A stretch of 64,000 nt of DNA from Sclerurus mexicanus (taxonomy: Eukaryota > Chordata > Aves > Passeriformes > Furnariidae): assembly GCA_013396755.1 (NCBI GenBank), contig VWZF01003646.1:62001-126000 (forward strand), read 5' to 3'. The number at the start of each line of letters is the position of its first letter. Positions within the stretch are counted from its first letter, which is position 1. Positions 49,431-62,860 of the stretch are shown one piece after another. The notes under the pieces are model-generated. The model saw only the letters and a list, made by a program, of their open reading frames with translations, did no database searches and was not told where the DNA came from. Position numbers and translations under genes: made by a program.

Positions 49431-52400
49431 CCATAAAAATAAATTGTCCCACCAAACATGTCTTGAAAACAAACAGAAACACAGGACAAGATGCGGAACA
49501 GGCTCAAGCTAAACCTCTCCAGCTACTCAAATAATAGACCCCTACAAAGGAAAGTGGAACTCGTGATAGACTTCTTGAAAACAAGTAAGTTGGAGAAAAT
49601 AATGAAATGTAGACTATATTATTAGGTATCTATGGATCAAAATATATGTATGTATATGAATGTTTACATGTGTTGAACAATTGTAGTTATAAAGAAATAC
49701 AGCTTCAGAGTATTACAAATTAAAAAAAAATAAAAGGAAATACCAATGTGAAAAAAACCTTCCACTCCATTTCCCATAAATTTGGAATCTTAAAAGGAAT
49801 GTTACTACTTTTAATAAAGCTTTTGTTGAGCAAGGCAGTATAGAAATGTCATAAAAGGCAATAAGCTACCTAATTGACATGCAAACCCTTTGAAAGCTGC
49901 TTAGAAGTGAAGTACTACATATTTCATATATTCTGAACTGCAACAACAGAATTCATTCCTGTCACAGCATGCACTTTTCATCAACAATATAAGTTAGCAA
50001 GCTCCTGACGACTTTTTTCTCTTCGTCTTATACCCATTATTCACTACCCCTGAACAACTTTTTTTGTCAGTAAATCCGATTACTTTGTAATATCTGTGTT
50101 TAACATTTTCTTGATGCGCAGGCAAATGAGAAGAATCTCCATTAAATAATCTGTTTCGTTACTTATTTCATTCCTGTCATTCCAATGGAAAATGAGATAA
50201 AATAGTACTGAATATCTAACATCTCCCATTCAACTTGAACTATTTGTTATTGCAGTCCTTTCACAATTACAATTCAATAAAGAAAAAATTGAACAAAAGA
50301 AAGAAAACTAGGTTGTCCTTAGCACATTTCTGTAGGGAAAAATGAATTTCAGAAAACTGTTAATAGTTTCTCAGATAACTATATCCTGAATAACAGTACT
50401 TCTTCCATTTCTTCATATACTTCAAAGTTCATGTGCAGCAAAATGGCTGCAAATGGAATGAGATAGCTTAAGCTGAAATTTGTCCAGAGAATAAATATTT
50501 CTAAATATTTTAATTAAGCTTATAATTTGTCTGGTATTTAGACTACTTATTTCAGTTTCAGACATTAGCAGTTTACTAGGAGAGATCTCTTAATCTTCCA
50601 CAAGAACTTACACGAGTTTTCCTTACTGTGGTATTAATGCACCTCACAATCGTTAATGCATTTATCCCCACAAACCAGAAAGCAGTAAGATTTTAATGGT
50701 AGTTGGGTTCAAATGACGATTTCTCTTCAGATATTGAGGATGATCTTGGCATACATTCAGATACCCCTTTTTAAACCTTTTTGTAGCTACACTAACATGT
50801 TTCTATACATCTGTCTCTACAGAATGCTATAACATTTAAAGAGCAACATTAAAAAGCTTAGTGTCCCTATGAAAATCATTGCAAAGATTATGAAAGTTAT
50901 TTGTACTTTTATTATTTATTTTGGGTTTTGCTCTTTTTTTAACTTTTTACCACTTGCAACTTTTTACCACTGAACTTGTCAATTTTTCACCCATCAAAAG
51001 ATTGCAACAATGCTCAGTGATCAAAAACTCTATTCAGCAGCAAAAATGAGTTTGTCATCTCCTGATGACTATTCACACCAACTGCTCATTGAGCATTAAC
51101 AAGCAAAAAATACATTGACACTGAAAAAAATAATACAGAATAACTATATGGCTGGTTAAGACTCCTTTAAAATGCACTGCATTGAAAGTATAGAATAAAG
51201 TGGTTTGAGTGTTATTTTCTATTTTTCAGACATTTTATACTTCACAGAAAGTAGCTCCATACATGCTATTTTCCACTTATTTTATAATCTGCTGCAAATC
51301 AAATATGGTCATTAATTCTCTTTGAAAACCTTCATATCCCATTTCCAGTTTTTTACATTAGATTTTTCTCTGGGGTTTTGTAAATGAACATCAGTTGCCT
51401 TGGTTGAGTCTTCTCAAAAATTGAAGAAATAACTTCACGAAAGTACCAAATTAATTAAGCTTTTTTCACATAATTAGTGATTTTATTAACCATAATTTCC
51501 AGAATTTTAAAATGACCAACTGAACTCGAGTTTTATTGATAAATTTATGAACTTTTTAAATTTACCAAGTTGATCAACAACTTCAGAAAGTATAATTTTT
51601 ACTGTACTGAAGACTTATAAAATATAGATATGAATGAGAAATATGTACACTCAGTAGCATTTTCCTAGGGATATTTGCCTTCCTCAGAGTAGCCTGATGA
51701 AACTCTTATCCTCTAGGAATGCACTAGTCCACAGGAAGGAATTCAGATCACTGTAGAAAATGGCAGTTCAAGATTTCATACAGGTGCACTTAGAGTTTCT
51801 TTTACATTAAAAACAGAAGGAAGATAGGACATGAAAGAATGGAAAATATTATGTTTTCACTTTATAAATAAGGGGTGTCTGCTCTATTGAAAAGAGAAAA
51901 AGCAACAGCAAACTGAAATGAACCTACAGGTATGGGCAATGAAAATGGCCTAATGTTCAAGAACACATTATCAGGAGCCACACTGGTTAAAATGCTTAAA
52001 TCATTTCTATTACACTGAAAATATGCAAGACAAGCAACAGTATATTGAACAGAAATACATAATATCTCATTATCTGCTCAGAAATACATAGGGATAACCA
52101 TGAAAGTACAACATATAAAATGGATGGAATTTTTTTTTCTTTTTGAACAGTGCATAAATACATCTACTCCTGCAGTGTAATACTGAACTCAAGAGTAAAA
52201 AAAAAACCTCCAAAGGTATTTCACTGTTTTGTTTGTTTTTTCTTTTTTTTATTTTTAATTTTTTTTTTAATTTTATTTTTAGTATAGCAAACACTTGGCT
52301 ATTTCATTAGATTTTCCATTTTATGACATCTGTTTAATTTACAAACTTGGACAGATAAAGCTCTGAGATTAGTGCTTAGAAGATAGAGGGAAAACATACA

Positions 52401-55400
52401 GTGCATTGAAATAAAAGAATCACTGACAATTACTATTTAAATAACACATATTGCATACAAATCCCTTAACTGGCTCTCATTTAGATAAAATAGAAGAGAA
52501 ATCCTCCTCTAAATTTGGAAGCTAAGGGGTTAAAGAAAAAGAGACCTAAAATAGCAAATTAATACAGTTCTTTTGAGCTCAGTCATAAAAAAATAAGACT
52601 GTTTCTAAATAAATAGGGTTTTAAATTTCTTTAAAACAGTAGTTGACTCCTTCAGCTTTCTCTTACATGTTTTCTCAAAGCAACCGTGTGCTGAAAATCA
52701 AAGATAAAAACTGCTGATAAATTAGTCATGTTGTTCATGCCATATTATTTATTGCCCAATTGTTACAATTTCTTAAGTGAAACTAAACAGTATAATTGAT
52801 GTTTTCTCAATAGTAGAAACTTTATGCTTTGTGGAAACAATTGTATACTAATTTCGGGCTCAAAATATGCATGAACATTTCTAAATCTGTTTTATTCATT
52901 ATTTAAAAGGTCCATAGTAGACAAAAGAGAAATAGCTTTTAAAACCACTTTGACAACTAATGACAGGTACTTCAATTACCAAGAATTTCTTTTCTGTACA
53001 ACATGCCTGTTCTATTTTTAACTCACTAAATCCTTTTACTCTCCAAATGACACAAATAGTCCTTGAACTAGATTTGGTCTTTTATGTAATGCACCTTTAC
53101 TCTACTTATCTTTCCTCATAGCAAAGTATCCACAGCAATTTCTTTTCTGTTTCTAGCTGCCAAAACATAAACTGCAATATTTCACAACAAAATAGTGTTC
53201 TTAAAAGTGTTAGTTTTCCACTATCCACTTCAGATTATTCTAATTTTCCATAAAGTATTTTAACAGAACATTAAAATTCTTCCTGCCAAAACCCATGACT
53301 GTAGTGTCAGCAGGCACTAAGCTAAAAAGGTTCACTGTCATTCAGGATACAAGAAGTAGGACATGCTCCAGCTCACATTAAGGTGAATGAACAAATTCTT
53401 ATTGATTGCAATAAGTTGGCTAAGTCCCCTCACTTGGTTGATATTAATATTCCCCAGTTCATGAGAAGTTTATTGACAAAATTTCATATGTCTAAACAAG
53501 TTTTTTTTTTCCCTGTAATTGCTCAGTGCTGGGGCATTTGAATTAGTCATTCATTTTACAATTTGTACTTCTACTTATGTACTCAGAATTTTGAAAAGTA
53601 GCATTAATCCTAAAAACTTTGCTTTCCTTGACATATACTAAAGAGTAGTTCCTTACCTGATGACTAACACATAGCTGGTCTTTGCAGGTCAATGGATTTG
53701 CCCATGTAAAGAAATAAAAATCACTTTATTTTAATGAAAACCTTTGCACTATAGCAAAAAGTGTTGTGGTTCTGAAATAAAAACAATAAGAAGAAAAACT
53801 TGTACATACCAAGTGCTTAAGTATGAGGTACTCTTCTAAAGGGCAAAGGAATACCTACTACTTGTCAGAAATATTGCTTATCACTATAACTCCATATGGA
53901 ACCCAATTTCCTGACAAACAAAGGTATTCCTATGTGTTAGGAACATTCCTATTACGGGTTCAGATTCAATGAGGTGCCAACCCTTGGCTTCTGTTTAAGC
54001 ACAGAAATCAATAAATGTAATAGACTGATCGTGTCTTTGAAGTTTATCATACAGTTAAGCACTTTAGTAAAACAGAGCATGAGTCTAGAAACATAAACAA
54101 GATTTCTTAAGACCTTTGCAGGAAAGCAATTCACCTATACAAGAATTAAAGTTGACAGCAAGAGATTCCACAGACAAATAAACAAGCTGACAATAACCTG
54201 AAGCACTGGTGTTGGTGATTCTCAGCCACACTGCCATAGTAGAGGGGGAAAAAACAAAACAAAACAAAATAACACAAACAAAAACCCAAACCAAAATAAA
54301 ACGAACTAAGCAAAAAAAACCCAAAAACCAAAAAAACCACAACCTACTCATGGTTTTATAAGTATTAAAGCTTCCAACACTAGTGAAAACAACTAAAGCT
54401 TTAGCACTGCCATCTCCTCCTCTTCATTAAATTCCCTGTTAAAATAATTAATCAAACTATCTAGAAACTCAAAAAGCTTTAAAACATATTGAAAAACTTT
54501 TCACTATTGGATAAAAAAGGAAGACAATGTAGTCCTTAGGTGTTCAAATAGGAAAAATGTTAGATCTTTCTTTATGTTTTAAAGTATCAATCCATTAAAG
54601 AATTCAGTTTCATCAATATAATTTTAAAATTTCAAATACACTGAATTTATTGCTATAAAAAATAGAATAATCTAAGCTGAATCAACCAGGTAGGCAACTC
54701 TGCATCATGCAAAACTTCTAAAGATGTAAAGAAAAAAAAAAAAAAGATAAAGTTTGATAGCTTTCCTATCTGAAAGCATAGAAGGAAGAATGTGCTGATA
54801 CAAAGGTCTACCAAAAGAAAGGCTTCAATAATCTGGTGGAAAAATAACAATTTATGTTAGAAGACGAAGTAGCCACCATCCAACATTAAAACAAATTTCA
54901 CTCTACAAAGGTTTATGTGACAGTCTATTAAAATAGACCCTGGGAAGAGAGCGAAAACATGAAGGTCATGGCACCAAGGAGTATTTTTATCTTCATAAAA
55001 TGCCACGAGGATGTGACCTAGCAAACAAAGCAGAAGCCCAAGGCACTCTGGTAATAGAAGATAAAGTCCAAGAATTTCTGAAGAGATGAATTAAGTCTGA
55101 ACAATTCAGGTCATTCACATTTTTAAACTTTATTTTCAAAAATAATCTGTGAAAGTATTGAATGCTTCAAGACCAGAAATGTAGTAAAGTTTTGCCAATA
55201 AAAAAAGGATCAACAGTCTGAAAATTGTGTCAGTTCAAGCATAGTGGAGTTGGTGTTATTTAGAGAAAGACCAACTATAACACATTTTTGCCACAATCTG
55301 TATTTTGAAGGATCTTTCTGAATGTTACAAGCAAAAACTGCCACATAAAAATTTAAAATTTTCGGGCAACCTGATCAAATTTTTTATTTTGATTTGAATA

Positions 55401-55849
55401 AATGCTGAAATACTTGGAATAATAATGACCATTGTTAAAAAAAAAATATAGCAAAATGAAATTGTACCTGGTTTTATCTGTCAGTCAAGAGCTGGCTGAC
55501 CACCAGTGTCTGATGCTGCTTCACTCCCTCTGTGGCTCCTGTAGCTGATAGCCAGGTTTTCCAGATTTGCACTATCTTTACAGTAGCTAAACAGGTAGTC
55601 AAAATTAAACTTTTCTGTTTCAGGTTTTTGTGGGTTTTTTCCCTCTAACTGAGTTTCTCAAGTGAGTAAAAGCCACACATACCCTTCAGATTAAAATAAC
55701 ATATTTCTTCCTGAAAGTCAGATTTTATCAATTACAGAGCTGGGAAGTGGTGCTGCGACTGCCCCATCCTTTCTGCTTTACCTCACAGGGTTTTCTGCAT
55801 TAATTCTTCCTTGAACACAGTTGTAACTTTTAGGGGAAGAAATGACCTT
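49431..55849. other. Long AT-rich non-coding stretch
   Basis: No gene recognised. Includes a 14-bp direct duplication (AACTTTTTACCACT) near 50941-50971, a T-rich patch at 52225-52282, the A/C tract 54249-54343 and an A-run at 54730-54745. Confidence 0.5.
54249..54343. repeat. A/C-rich low-complexity tract
   Basis: AAAAACAAAACAAAACAAAA, then AACACAAACAAAAACCC and CAAAAAAAACCCAAAAACC. Minus-strand frames here are spurious. Confidence 0.9.
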
Positions 55850-56215
55850 GACCAACTGTTTGACTACTTCCAAAAGAGGCTGCTTTCTCATCTGAAAGTG
55901 TCAGGGTTGAATTTGAATTCATTTTGTTTATTAAACTGTGATCTTTGTACGAGGTATGGAGACCACAGTGGAGCAAGTATTTCCCTGCAGCCTGTGGAAG
56001 GGATTACACTGGAGCAGACACCAGCACTGTAGTCCATGGAGAACCTCTCCTTTGAAGCAAGAGGTTGTTTCCCGAAGGAACTGCAGCCTGAGGAGAGTTC
56101 CTGCAGGAGCAAGAGTACCCTGTAGGACTGCACACTGTGGGACAGAGCCATGCTGACATAGGGCAGAAGTGGGGAGTAGCAGAGCAGAGCTCTTAAGGAC
56201 TGACCACAAAACTTT
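55850..56215 (+). mobile_element. Possible internal leader fragment of an avian endogenous retrovirus-like element
   Basis: GC-richer than its surroundings. It carries the phrase CTGCAGCCTGTGGAAGGGAT at 55985 and a related CTGCAGCCTGAGGAGAG at 56081, with CACTGGAGCAG and GAGGTTGTTTCCCGAAGGAA between and near them, ending with GGACTGACCACAAAACT. These repeated phrases resemble the untranslated internal region that in bird genomes follows the LTR type seen at 20116 and 44056. No gag or pol coding is visible. The 126- and 96-codon minus frames are probably antisense translations. The assignment is from memory and tentative. Confidence 0.4.
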
Positions 56216-56570
56216 ATCCATAAGTTATAATAACAACAGTTACACAAACTTAGCATCTCCAGTAACAAAAGGCTAAAAAAATATCTTACTTGTTACAACC
56301 CTTGGCTGTGGGAATCAAAGAGATTAGTCACAATATGTAACTATATGAAGAAAAAGTATCAATCACATTGTTTCTTAGAACTGCCCCATTTATTGCATAA
56401 TACTTGCCCATTTTAAAAGCTGCATTTTACTTTACAGTGCTATAAAATATCATACTGTTTCCTAGAAGATTTTCCTTCTCAGGATGGGTATGGGGAACAT
56501 TGTTCTTGTCACTTTATCCCTTTAGGTAGAATCCTTTCGTGCTTTATATATCATGTCAAATATTAGCCAG

Positions 56571-56674
56571 AAAGAACCAAAACAAACAAACAAACAAAAA
56601 CCCAACAACAACAACAACAACAACAACAACAACCAACAACAACAAAAACCAAGCAACCAAACAAAAAAAAAGCA
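56571..56674. repeat. A/C-rich tract with (CAA)n microsatellite
   Basis: Uninterrupted CAA/AAC repeats for about nine to ten units at 56604-56632, flanked by ACAAACAAACAAAC and ACCAAGCAACCAAAC sequence. Confidence 0.95.
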
Positions 56675-56900
56675 AACTTCAGACATACATACACACTGTA
56701 ACCTCTCTATTTATTTCATGAACAGAGGAGTTTTAGATCAAGACCCAAAAAAAGAAAGGCCTTTGAGGGGAGCTCCCATTTAACACTTCCCAAGCATCAG
56801 TTACACCCAGATAGCTTTTATTTGGTATTCCTACAAGACACTGTCTTTCAGTCTTCTGTTTCACATTCACCCTCAGTCAAGAAGGATCATCAGGCACAAT

Positions 56901-56940
56901 AGATGTCACAGTTGTCCATTAGATGTCACAGTTGTCCATT
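56901..56940. repeat. Tandem duplication, 20-bp unit, two identical copies
   Basis: AGATGTCACAGTTGTCCATT twice in tandem with no mismatch, followed by a partial third start (AGACATC). Confidence 0.97.
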
Positions 56941-58462
56941 AGACATCTTCATTTGTAGTACAGTGCTCAGGTGGCAGGTACTTAAAGATTATAGCTCTTT
57001 CTAGTACTTGAAAAGTAAGCATGCCTCACAAAAACAAGACAAGATCACATTTCTTTGTGTAACATTCCAACTGAATGGAAGAAATAATCTATTTCTCTTT
57101 TAGAGTGTTATTACATTCCTGCATAATGGTGGTAGAGTTGTATGGTTAACTATTGAGTTAAATAGAAGAGTTTACATTGACAAATGCCATATTTCTTAAA
57201 TGGCAGCTGAGGGGCACAACAATACACGCCAAAGAAGTTGCCTAAGAGGGCACTGCCTCATAGCAGACAGGACACTTGATTTTATAAAGCAGAACCATGC
57301 TTTCTCCCCATAAAATAGCTCATGCACAAATTGATCACATTGTTATTTAATGTGTCCAATAATTAGTGTCACAAAATAGTCTAAAACATACACCAGAATG
57401 ATATGTAATGATACATCATCAGCCAAACCAAATTGCAGATAAAAAGTGTGAAGTCAATTTCCTGACACTGGAAAAAATAGTAAGATTCTGAAAACATTTC
57501 TAAAGACACTGGGGCCACAAAACAGTCAGATATGTGAAAAAATACCCATTGAGATCAGTAACAGCACAATCTCTGAACTGACCAGACCCACATAAGCAAC
57601 AAATATGTCTGATATTACTGTGGAAAAGATGTAGGTCAAACTGTCTTTCAAAACACTACCTGATGATAGAACAAACAGATCAGATCCTTGGGAATCAGAA
57701 CGGTGTTTTATTCAGAGGTTAGCAGAAAAAAAAAAAAAAGGAATAAAATTCTGTGAATCAAAGATACTTGCAATTGATGATCAAGCAGAATAGAAGGAAA
57801 ATTCTGAGATGATTCTAGCATATTTATAATACAAAACACCTTTCAAGAACATAGGAAACATTCTACTTCATAAATATTGCAAGAGCAAGGTTTTAATCCT
57901 TGCATGAGAAGCTCTCTGTCTTCTTTCAGTGTCATTAAATTTATGAGCTCAAATTCTTCTTGATGACTACAACAGCTTCCTACCACAATTATTTTACAGG
58001 TAATTAAAGCATCAAACTAAAACCCCATATATCTTATTTAGAACAACAAAAATTCTTTGAATTTGCAGTATCTACCACACCAAAACTGCTGAAATTCCAC
58101 CCAAGACTATACTCATCATAGCCTTTGCAGTGCTGTGAGATTTATGCCTCCTTAGAATTTTATCACCATTTTAAAAGAATCCACAAATTCATCCAAACAT
58201 CCCCCCCTTCAGGAAGAGGCAATTTGTACTGAGGTACACATCATAAGAAGGTCAGATCTTTTTCCAGTACTACTCCAGCCCAATAGTCAGGTAACCAGAA
58301 GTTCAAGCAGAAAGAAATGAGAAATATATGTAAAAGTTTGGAGCAAAGAATGTGGACCACTTCTTTTCACCAACCTCAGTGGAAGTATTTTATAATTTGA
58401 CTCTGTCTACTGAATATGGCCTCTTCCTGTTAGGGATTTGAAATCAACTAGTTAATACACAG

Positions 58463-58638
58463 ATAAGTGGAATGGACTGCTCAGGGAGGAGTCACCATTC
58501 TGGGAGGTGTTCAAAAAGCGACTGGACATGGCACTTCATGCCATGGTCTAGTTGACAAGGCAGGGGTTGGTCAAAGGTTAGACTCAGTGATCTGGGAAGG
58601 TCTTTCCCAACATAAATGATTCTGTGATTCTGTGACCT
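58463..58638 (+). mobile_element. CR1 3' end fragment
   Basis: The + strand reads AGTGGAATGGACTGCTCAGG, TGTTCAAAAAGCGACTGGAC, ATGGCACTTCATGCCATGGT, TAGACTCAGTGATCTGGGAA and GGTCTTTCCCAACATAAATG, then GATTCTGTGATTCTGTGA. This is the 3' untranslated end of CR1 with two intact copies of its 8-bp terminal repeat. Strongly 5'-truncated, with no coding part. Confidence 0.93.
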
Positions 58639-58840
58639 GGACACTTATCTACTGTTACAGGGACAAAGTGAGCACAGGTGTCTTAAATACAAATGGAAAA
58701 GGTAATTTTGGGAGGGGCATACTCCATTCATTTTCTCTAGCATGAAAGCAGTTACCCAGACAGAACAAGGTGGAATGAACTCCAAGTGAATAGTTAGTGG
58801 AAAGCTTAAAGGAGTCTAGTTTTCCTTGACCTCTCAAAAT

Positions 58841-58986
58841 TTGGTTGTGGTTTGTTTTGTTTTTTTTTTTATTTTTGGGGGATTTTTGTTTGTTTGTTTG
58901 CTTTTTTGTTTTTTGGAGGGTGTTTGGTTTGTGTTTTTTGGTTGGTTGGTTGGGGTTTTGGGGGGTTTTTGGTTTCTTTTTTTTTG
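58841..58986. repeat. T/G-rich low-complexity tract
   Basis: Runs of T with G-tracts, including GG spaced by TT several times, then GGGGTTTTGGGGGG at 58952-58965. Confidence 0.93.
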
Positions 58987-61147
58987 GATTTGCAGAAAAA
59001 GGATATGATTCTCTCACAAACTGAAGTACACAAACTGGGTGGTATTCTGTCATAATTATTAATGCAGCATTAATCTAATGATGATGTAGGCAAGTATAGA
59101 AAATTTCAGAGTGGGATAAACAAGTGTAAATACATTAAAATATCAGTGTTAGAAGGAATATTGATAGAGACAAATGAGCTTACGTACATTTTGTTCTAAA
59201 CATCAAACAGAATCTTTCTCTTTCAAAAAAGCAGTCACTAACAATGAGTCAGAAACAAATATTAAGTCCTATACAGACATGGTGGTCCAGAAGAATTTTA
59301 CATGATCTAATTAAGGTTTTTGTTTTTCACTCAGTAGAAACACAACATGCTTGTCACAGCTTTCTTACAGTAGGGCATTCTGTCCTGTCAGTCTTTCCAT
59401 TTTATTTATTTTGAAAAAATAAACTTCACTTTAATACGTCAATGCATAGTCTTTATTTTGCATGTTTCCTGCATTGAAAACACTACAGTTTAAATAAACA
59501 GCCAGGTCTAAACACAAGGGCAGATCATTCAAAAGACTGTTTTTTGTTGAGAAACCCAGAGATATTGTTATAGAGGGTCAACCACACACAGTCAACAGTT
59601 AAGCATACTTTTTTTTTCAAAATATGTAAAGTAATGTTTTTGGGTTTGTTGTTTTTTTTTTAACATAACTGAAATACCTGAACTTTAAACCTCTCTTAAG
59701 AGATAACTTAGCATAGAATAATCCCTAACATCTGCAAAGGTGCTGTAGTCAGCTCTTAAACACTTTTTTAAATTGTCTGGTTTTTTTTTTCCCCCTCACC
59801 ATTTATCCCTCTCTTTATATTTCACTGTCCAGCTGAGAATCAGCCGTCAGTGGTAAAGAATCTACACTGACTCTAGTAACCAGACTGCCTGTAATAGCTT
59901 CCCAACTGGCACCTCATGGAGGACCATATGCCATTTTAACTGAAGAGGATGGCAGCATGCCCACAAACATTAGAACTAAAATTAATTTTAGATGTCCAAA
60001 ACTCAGAAAATCTATTGCTCCAATTGACTTAATTTTTCTTCTCAAAATCTTCTATGTCCTTCCTTCAAGCTTCTTGGAGCTAATTAGAAGGTTCCAACTC
60101 CTATGCAGCTGCTAGGTTATTTTTGAGCTGGTGAAGGAAGAATGGCAATACAGCTAGATCTGCACTCACAAGGGAAAAGAGTCTAATCTCAGAGGTAGAT
60201 GTAGACTCTAAGAAGCTATGCTGACCCTCCAAGTCTGCATCAAAGAAATTGTTTTGGCTTACTAGAGTGAGCATTAATATGAATTGATACACTCTAGTTT
60301 GATTTTGATTTTTCCTGCCATATTACATTTGTCATTTATCCCACCTTGAAATTAATAACATAGATAATAACATGTTACTACATCACTGCTAATGTCACAC
60401 AGTTAGCACTCCAATTTGAACCTGGTCAGGTGAAACTTCTTCCTGTTGGAGAGAGGCCAAATTTTAACCCCAAACTGTTATTTCAAAATTATATTATTTG
60501 CAACCAGAGATTGACTGGAAAGATATTCTCACTATCAGCCATCCAGGACTAATTTTTCATTACATTACTAATTTTCCTTGTGCTTCTGTATTAGGCCTAT
60601 AAACTATTTTCATGAGCTGGCCTAAGAATTCAAGTCCTACCCATGACAGGTATAGTATAACGGAGCTTCCTAAGGCTCTAAGTTTTAGCAAATCCTGATA
60701 ATTTGTCTGCCTCAAAACACAGTGGGGACAAGAGCAAGTCAAGCCAACTGGATCCTACTGCAACCCAGTAACTGTGCAATGTTTAGTGTCAGAAAACCTT
60801 ATGAGTGCCCATTACACAGGTATAAAGGAATAAACAAAGCTTTTATATTGCATAATGACACAAAGTCTTGTTCCCTCACTGAATTTCTCATCGTTTTTAG
60901 GATTTGTATAGAGGATGTAAGAGTTGTTTGAAACCCTCTCCCTTCATTGCTGTACAAAATATAAAACTGATGAAAAAAAATCATTTACGTTGTGAGTTTT
61001 CTAAACAATACAACAAAGTACTCACAGGAAAATTATTAACAATGTCCTCATAGCAGTTTCTAGACAAGACCCTTAGTGAACAGTGAAAGTAAAGCACGAA
61101 TATCAAGTTACTTATCACTTCCCTGACAGGATCATTTTCAGACATTA

Positions 61148-61153
61148 AATAAA
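61148..61153 (+). terminator. AATAAA polyadenylation signal upstream of a long poly(A)
   Basis: AATAAA lies about 30 bases before the A-run that starts at 61184. That is the distance expected between signal and tail in a messenger RNA, which suggests a retroposed transcript end. Confidence 0.4.
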
Positions 61154-61179
61154 GTTCTGGTATAGATTGCCACACTTTT

Positions 61180-61183
<4 letters not shown>

Positions 61184-61228
<45 letters not shown>

Positions 61229-61292
61229 AAAAAAAAAAAAAAAAAAAAAACAAAAAAAAAACCCAAACAACCAAACAAATAAAAACACCACA
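61184..61292. repeat. Long poly(A) grading into A/C-rich tract
   Basis: Forty-three A, then CC, about 22 A, C, and further A-runs grading into ACCCAAACAACCAAAC and CAAATAAAAACACC. This is the longest homopolymer block in the window. Confidence 0.95.
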
Positions 61293-62860
61293 GAAATATT
61301 TGCAAATACTGCAAATATTCATTTGCTAAGTCACAACATATATTTAAACATTAAACTCCTTTATTTATAGAATCTTACCTTGCTTAATGGTGTTATGCTT
61401 AAAAGCTTTCTGTGTGAAACACTTCTTGTGTAACACTCTTAATACTGAAGTATTTTAACTCTTAATTTACAAGGCACACAAATGTATTCTTGGTGAAGTT
61501 AAAACCATTAACCAGATCAAAAGAGTTAAAGGACTGAGAAGAGTTTTGATGTATTTGTAATCTGGAAGGAAATTCTTCCTTCCTCCCTACCACAAGTAGA
61601 CAAAATTATCACTAGGCTGCAATATTAATATGGTACCAAGATTCCAATCAAGGTTACTTCTTGGTTGGAAAAAAAAAGTGCACCAAAAGCATCTTACTGA
61701 CAGGAAGAAGTTTTTCTTAATAACTTTATAGCTCTCAGAATACAAATCTAAAGTCTCAGCTTTGCATTCTGCCAATGTGTAGGTGGCTCTGTGTGTGGGT
61801 GGCTGCCAACTGAAGTCATAATGTCTATTGTTGCATTATTAGAAAGCTGCCATTAAGCAGATCTGCGTACTATCATAGTTGCTGGAGCCCAAGTATAAAA
61901 TTATATATTCTCTGACTCCTAATCTTGAATGCCTATGCCAAGAATACATCATTAAAGCATCATAGGCTCAAGTAAACGCCATACAGTAAGCTTGTTTTTT
62001 CTAAACAGGAAGGCTATCTATATACTGCGTCAGAAATAAGAATGGTTTAAAGTTTTAAATAGTTTATAGTCCTCCTCCTAATTACTCTGAAGAATGCTGT
62101 GAAAAGCTCTTAGTGGACTTAAAAAAACAGCAAAATACTTTAAAAGGCATTTCTAAGACAGTTGTTTTCCTATTTAAAGTATGACCTATTTAAAGCGATT
62201 TATAAAGTTGGCATTTCAATAAAATCCTTATGCTGAATGTGCAGCCTTCCTTGGCTGTTCTTTGTCGAGTGAACAACAGGCTACTAAGTAGCATCATGAC
62301 CTGACAAATACAGCCATGGAGAGGTTTACAACTGCGTAAAGTCTGGTTGCAACAGAGTGAACAGGTTTTATTGCAACACCTGTAACTACAAAACTGTAGA
62401 CTTAACACCCTAGAAGGATGACAACATGCCATTGACACCATCTTTCACCAAATTCCAGCCAATAAAGCTTTCAGGGCATTTGGATCCTCTACTTCATACT
62501 GCTAACAATGTCAGAACCATAGTAATAAGCTTCAAGTTCAAGCTGGAGCAAGAGGAGATCCTTTTATTGTATTATTTTGCCTTCTGTTATTATTCTGCAA
62601 TTGTAGCTTGAATTCAAGCTGTTCCAGAAGAATTATTCTACATTTATTATTCAGAGATTTCCATTATATACGTTTCAGGTAACAATCAAAGTATTATAGT
62701 ATTAATGGGGGCAGTGATATTTTAGGTGAATAATCAGTAGCTCTTAAAAGAAGGTTGCTAAAGTGTCTATGGATACACAAACGTGAGTAATTCCTAGTGT
62801 GTTCTTTCCTAACCACTACCTTCTGAAGCTGCCTTTCTTTCTAATCCTGTCTTTTCACAG

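Larger units (their letters stand above)
56216..58462. other. AT-rich non-coding stretch with simple repeats
   Basis: Contains the A/C tract with (CAA)n at 56571-56674, the 20-bp tandem duplication at 56901-56940 and an A-run at 57727-57739. No gene seen. Confidence 0.5.
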
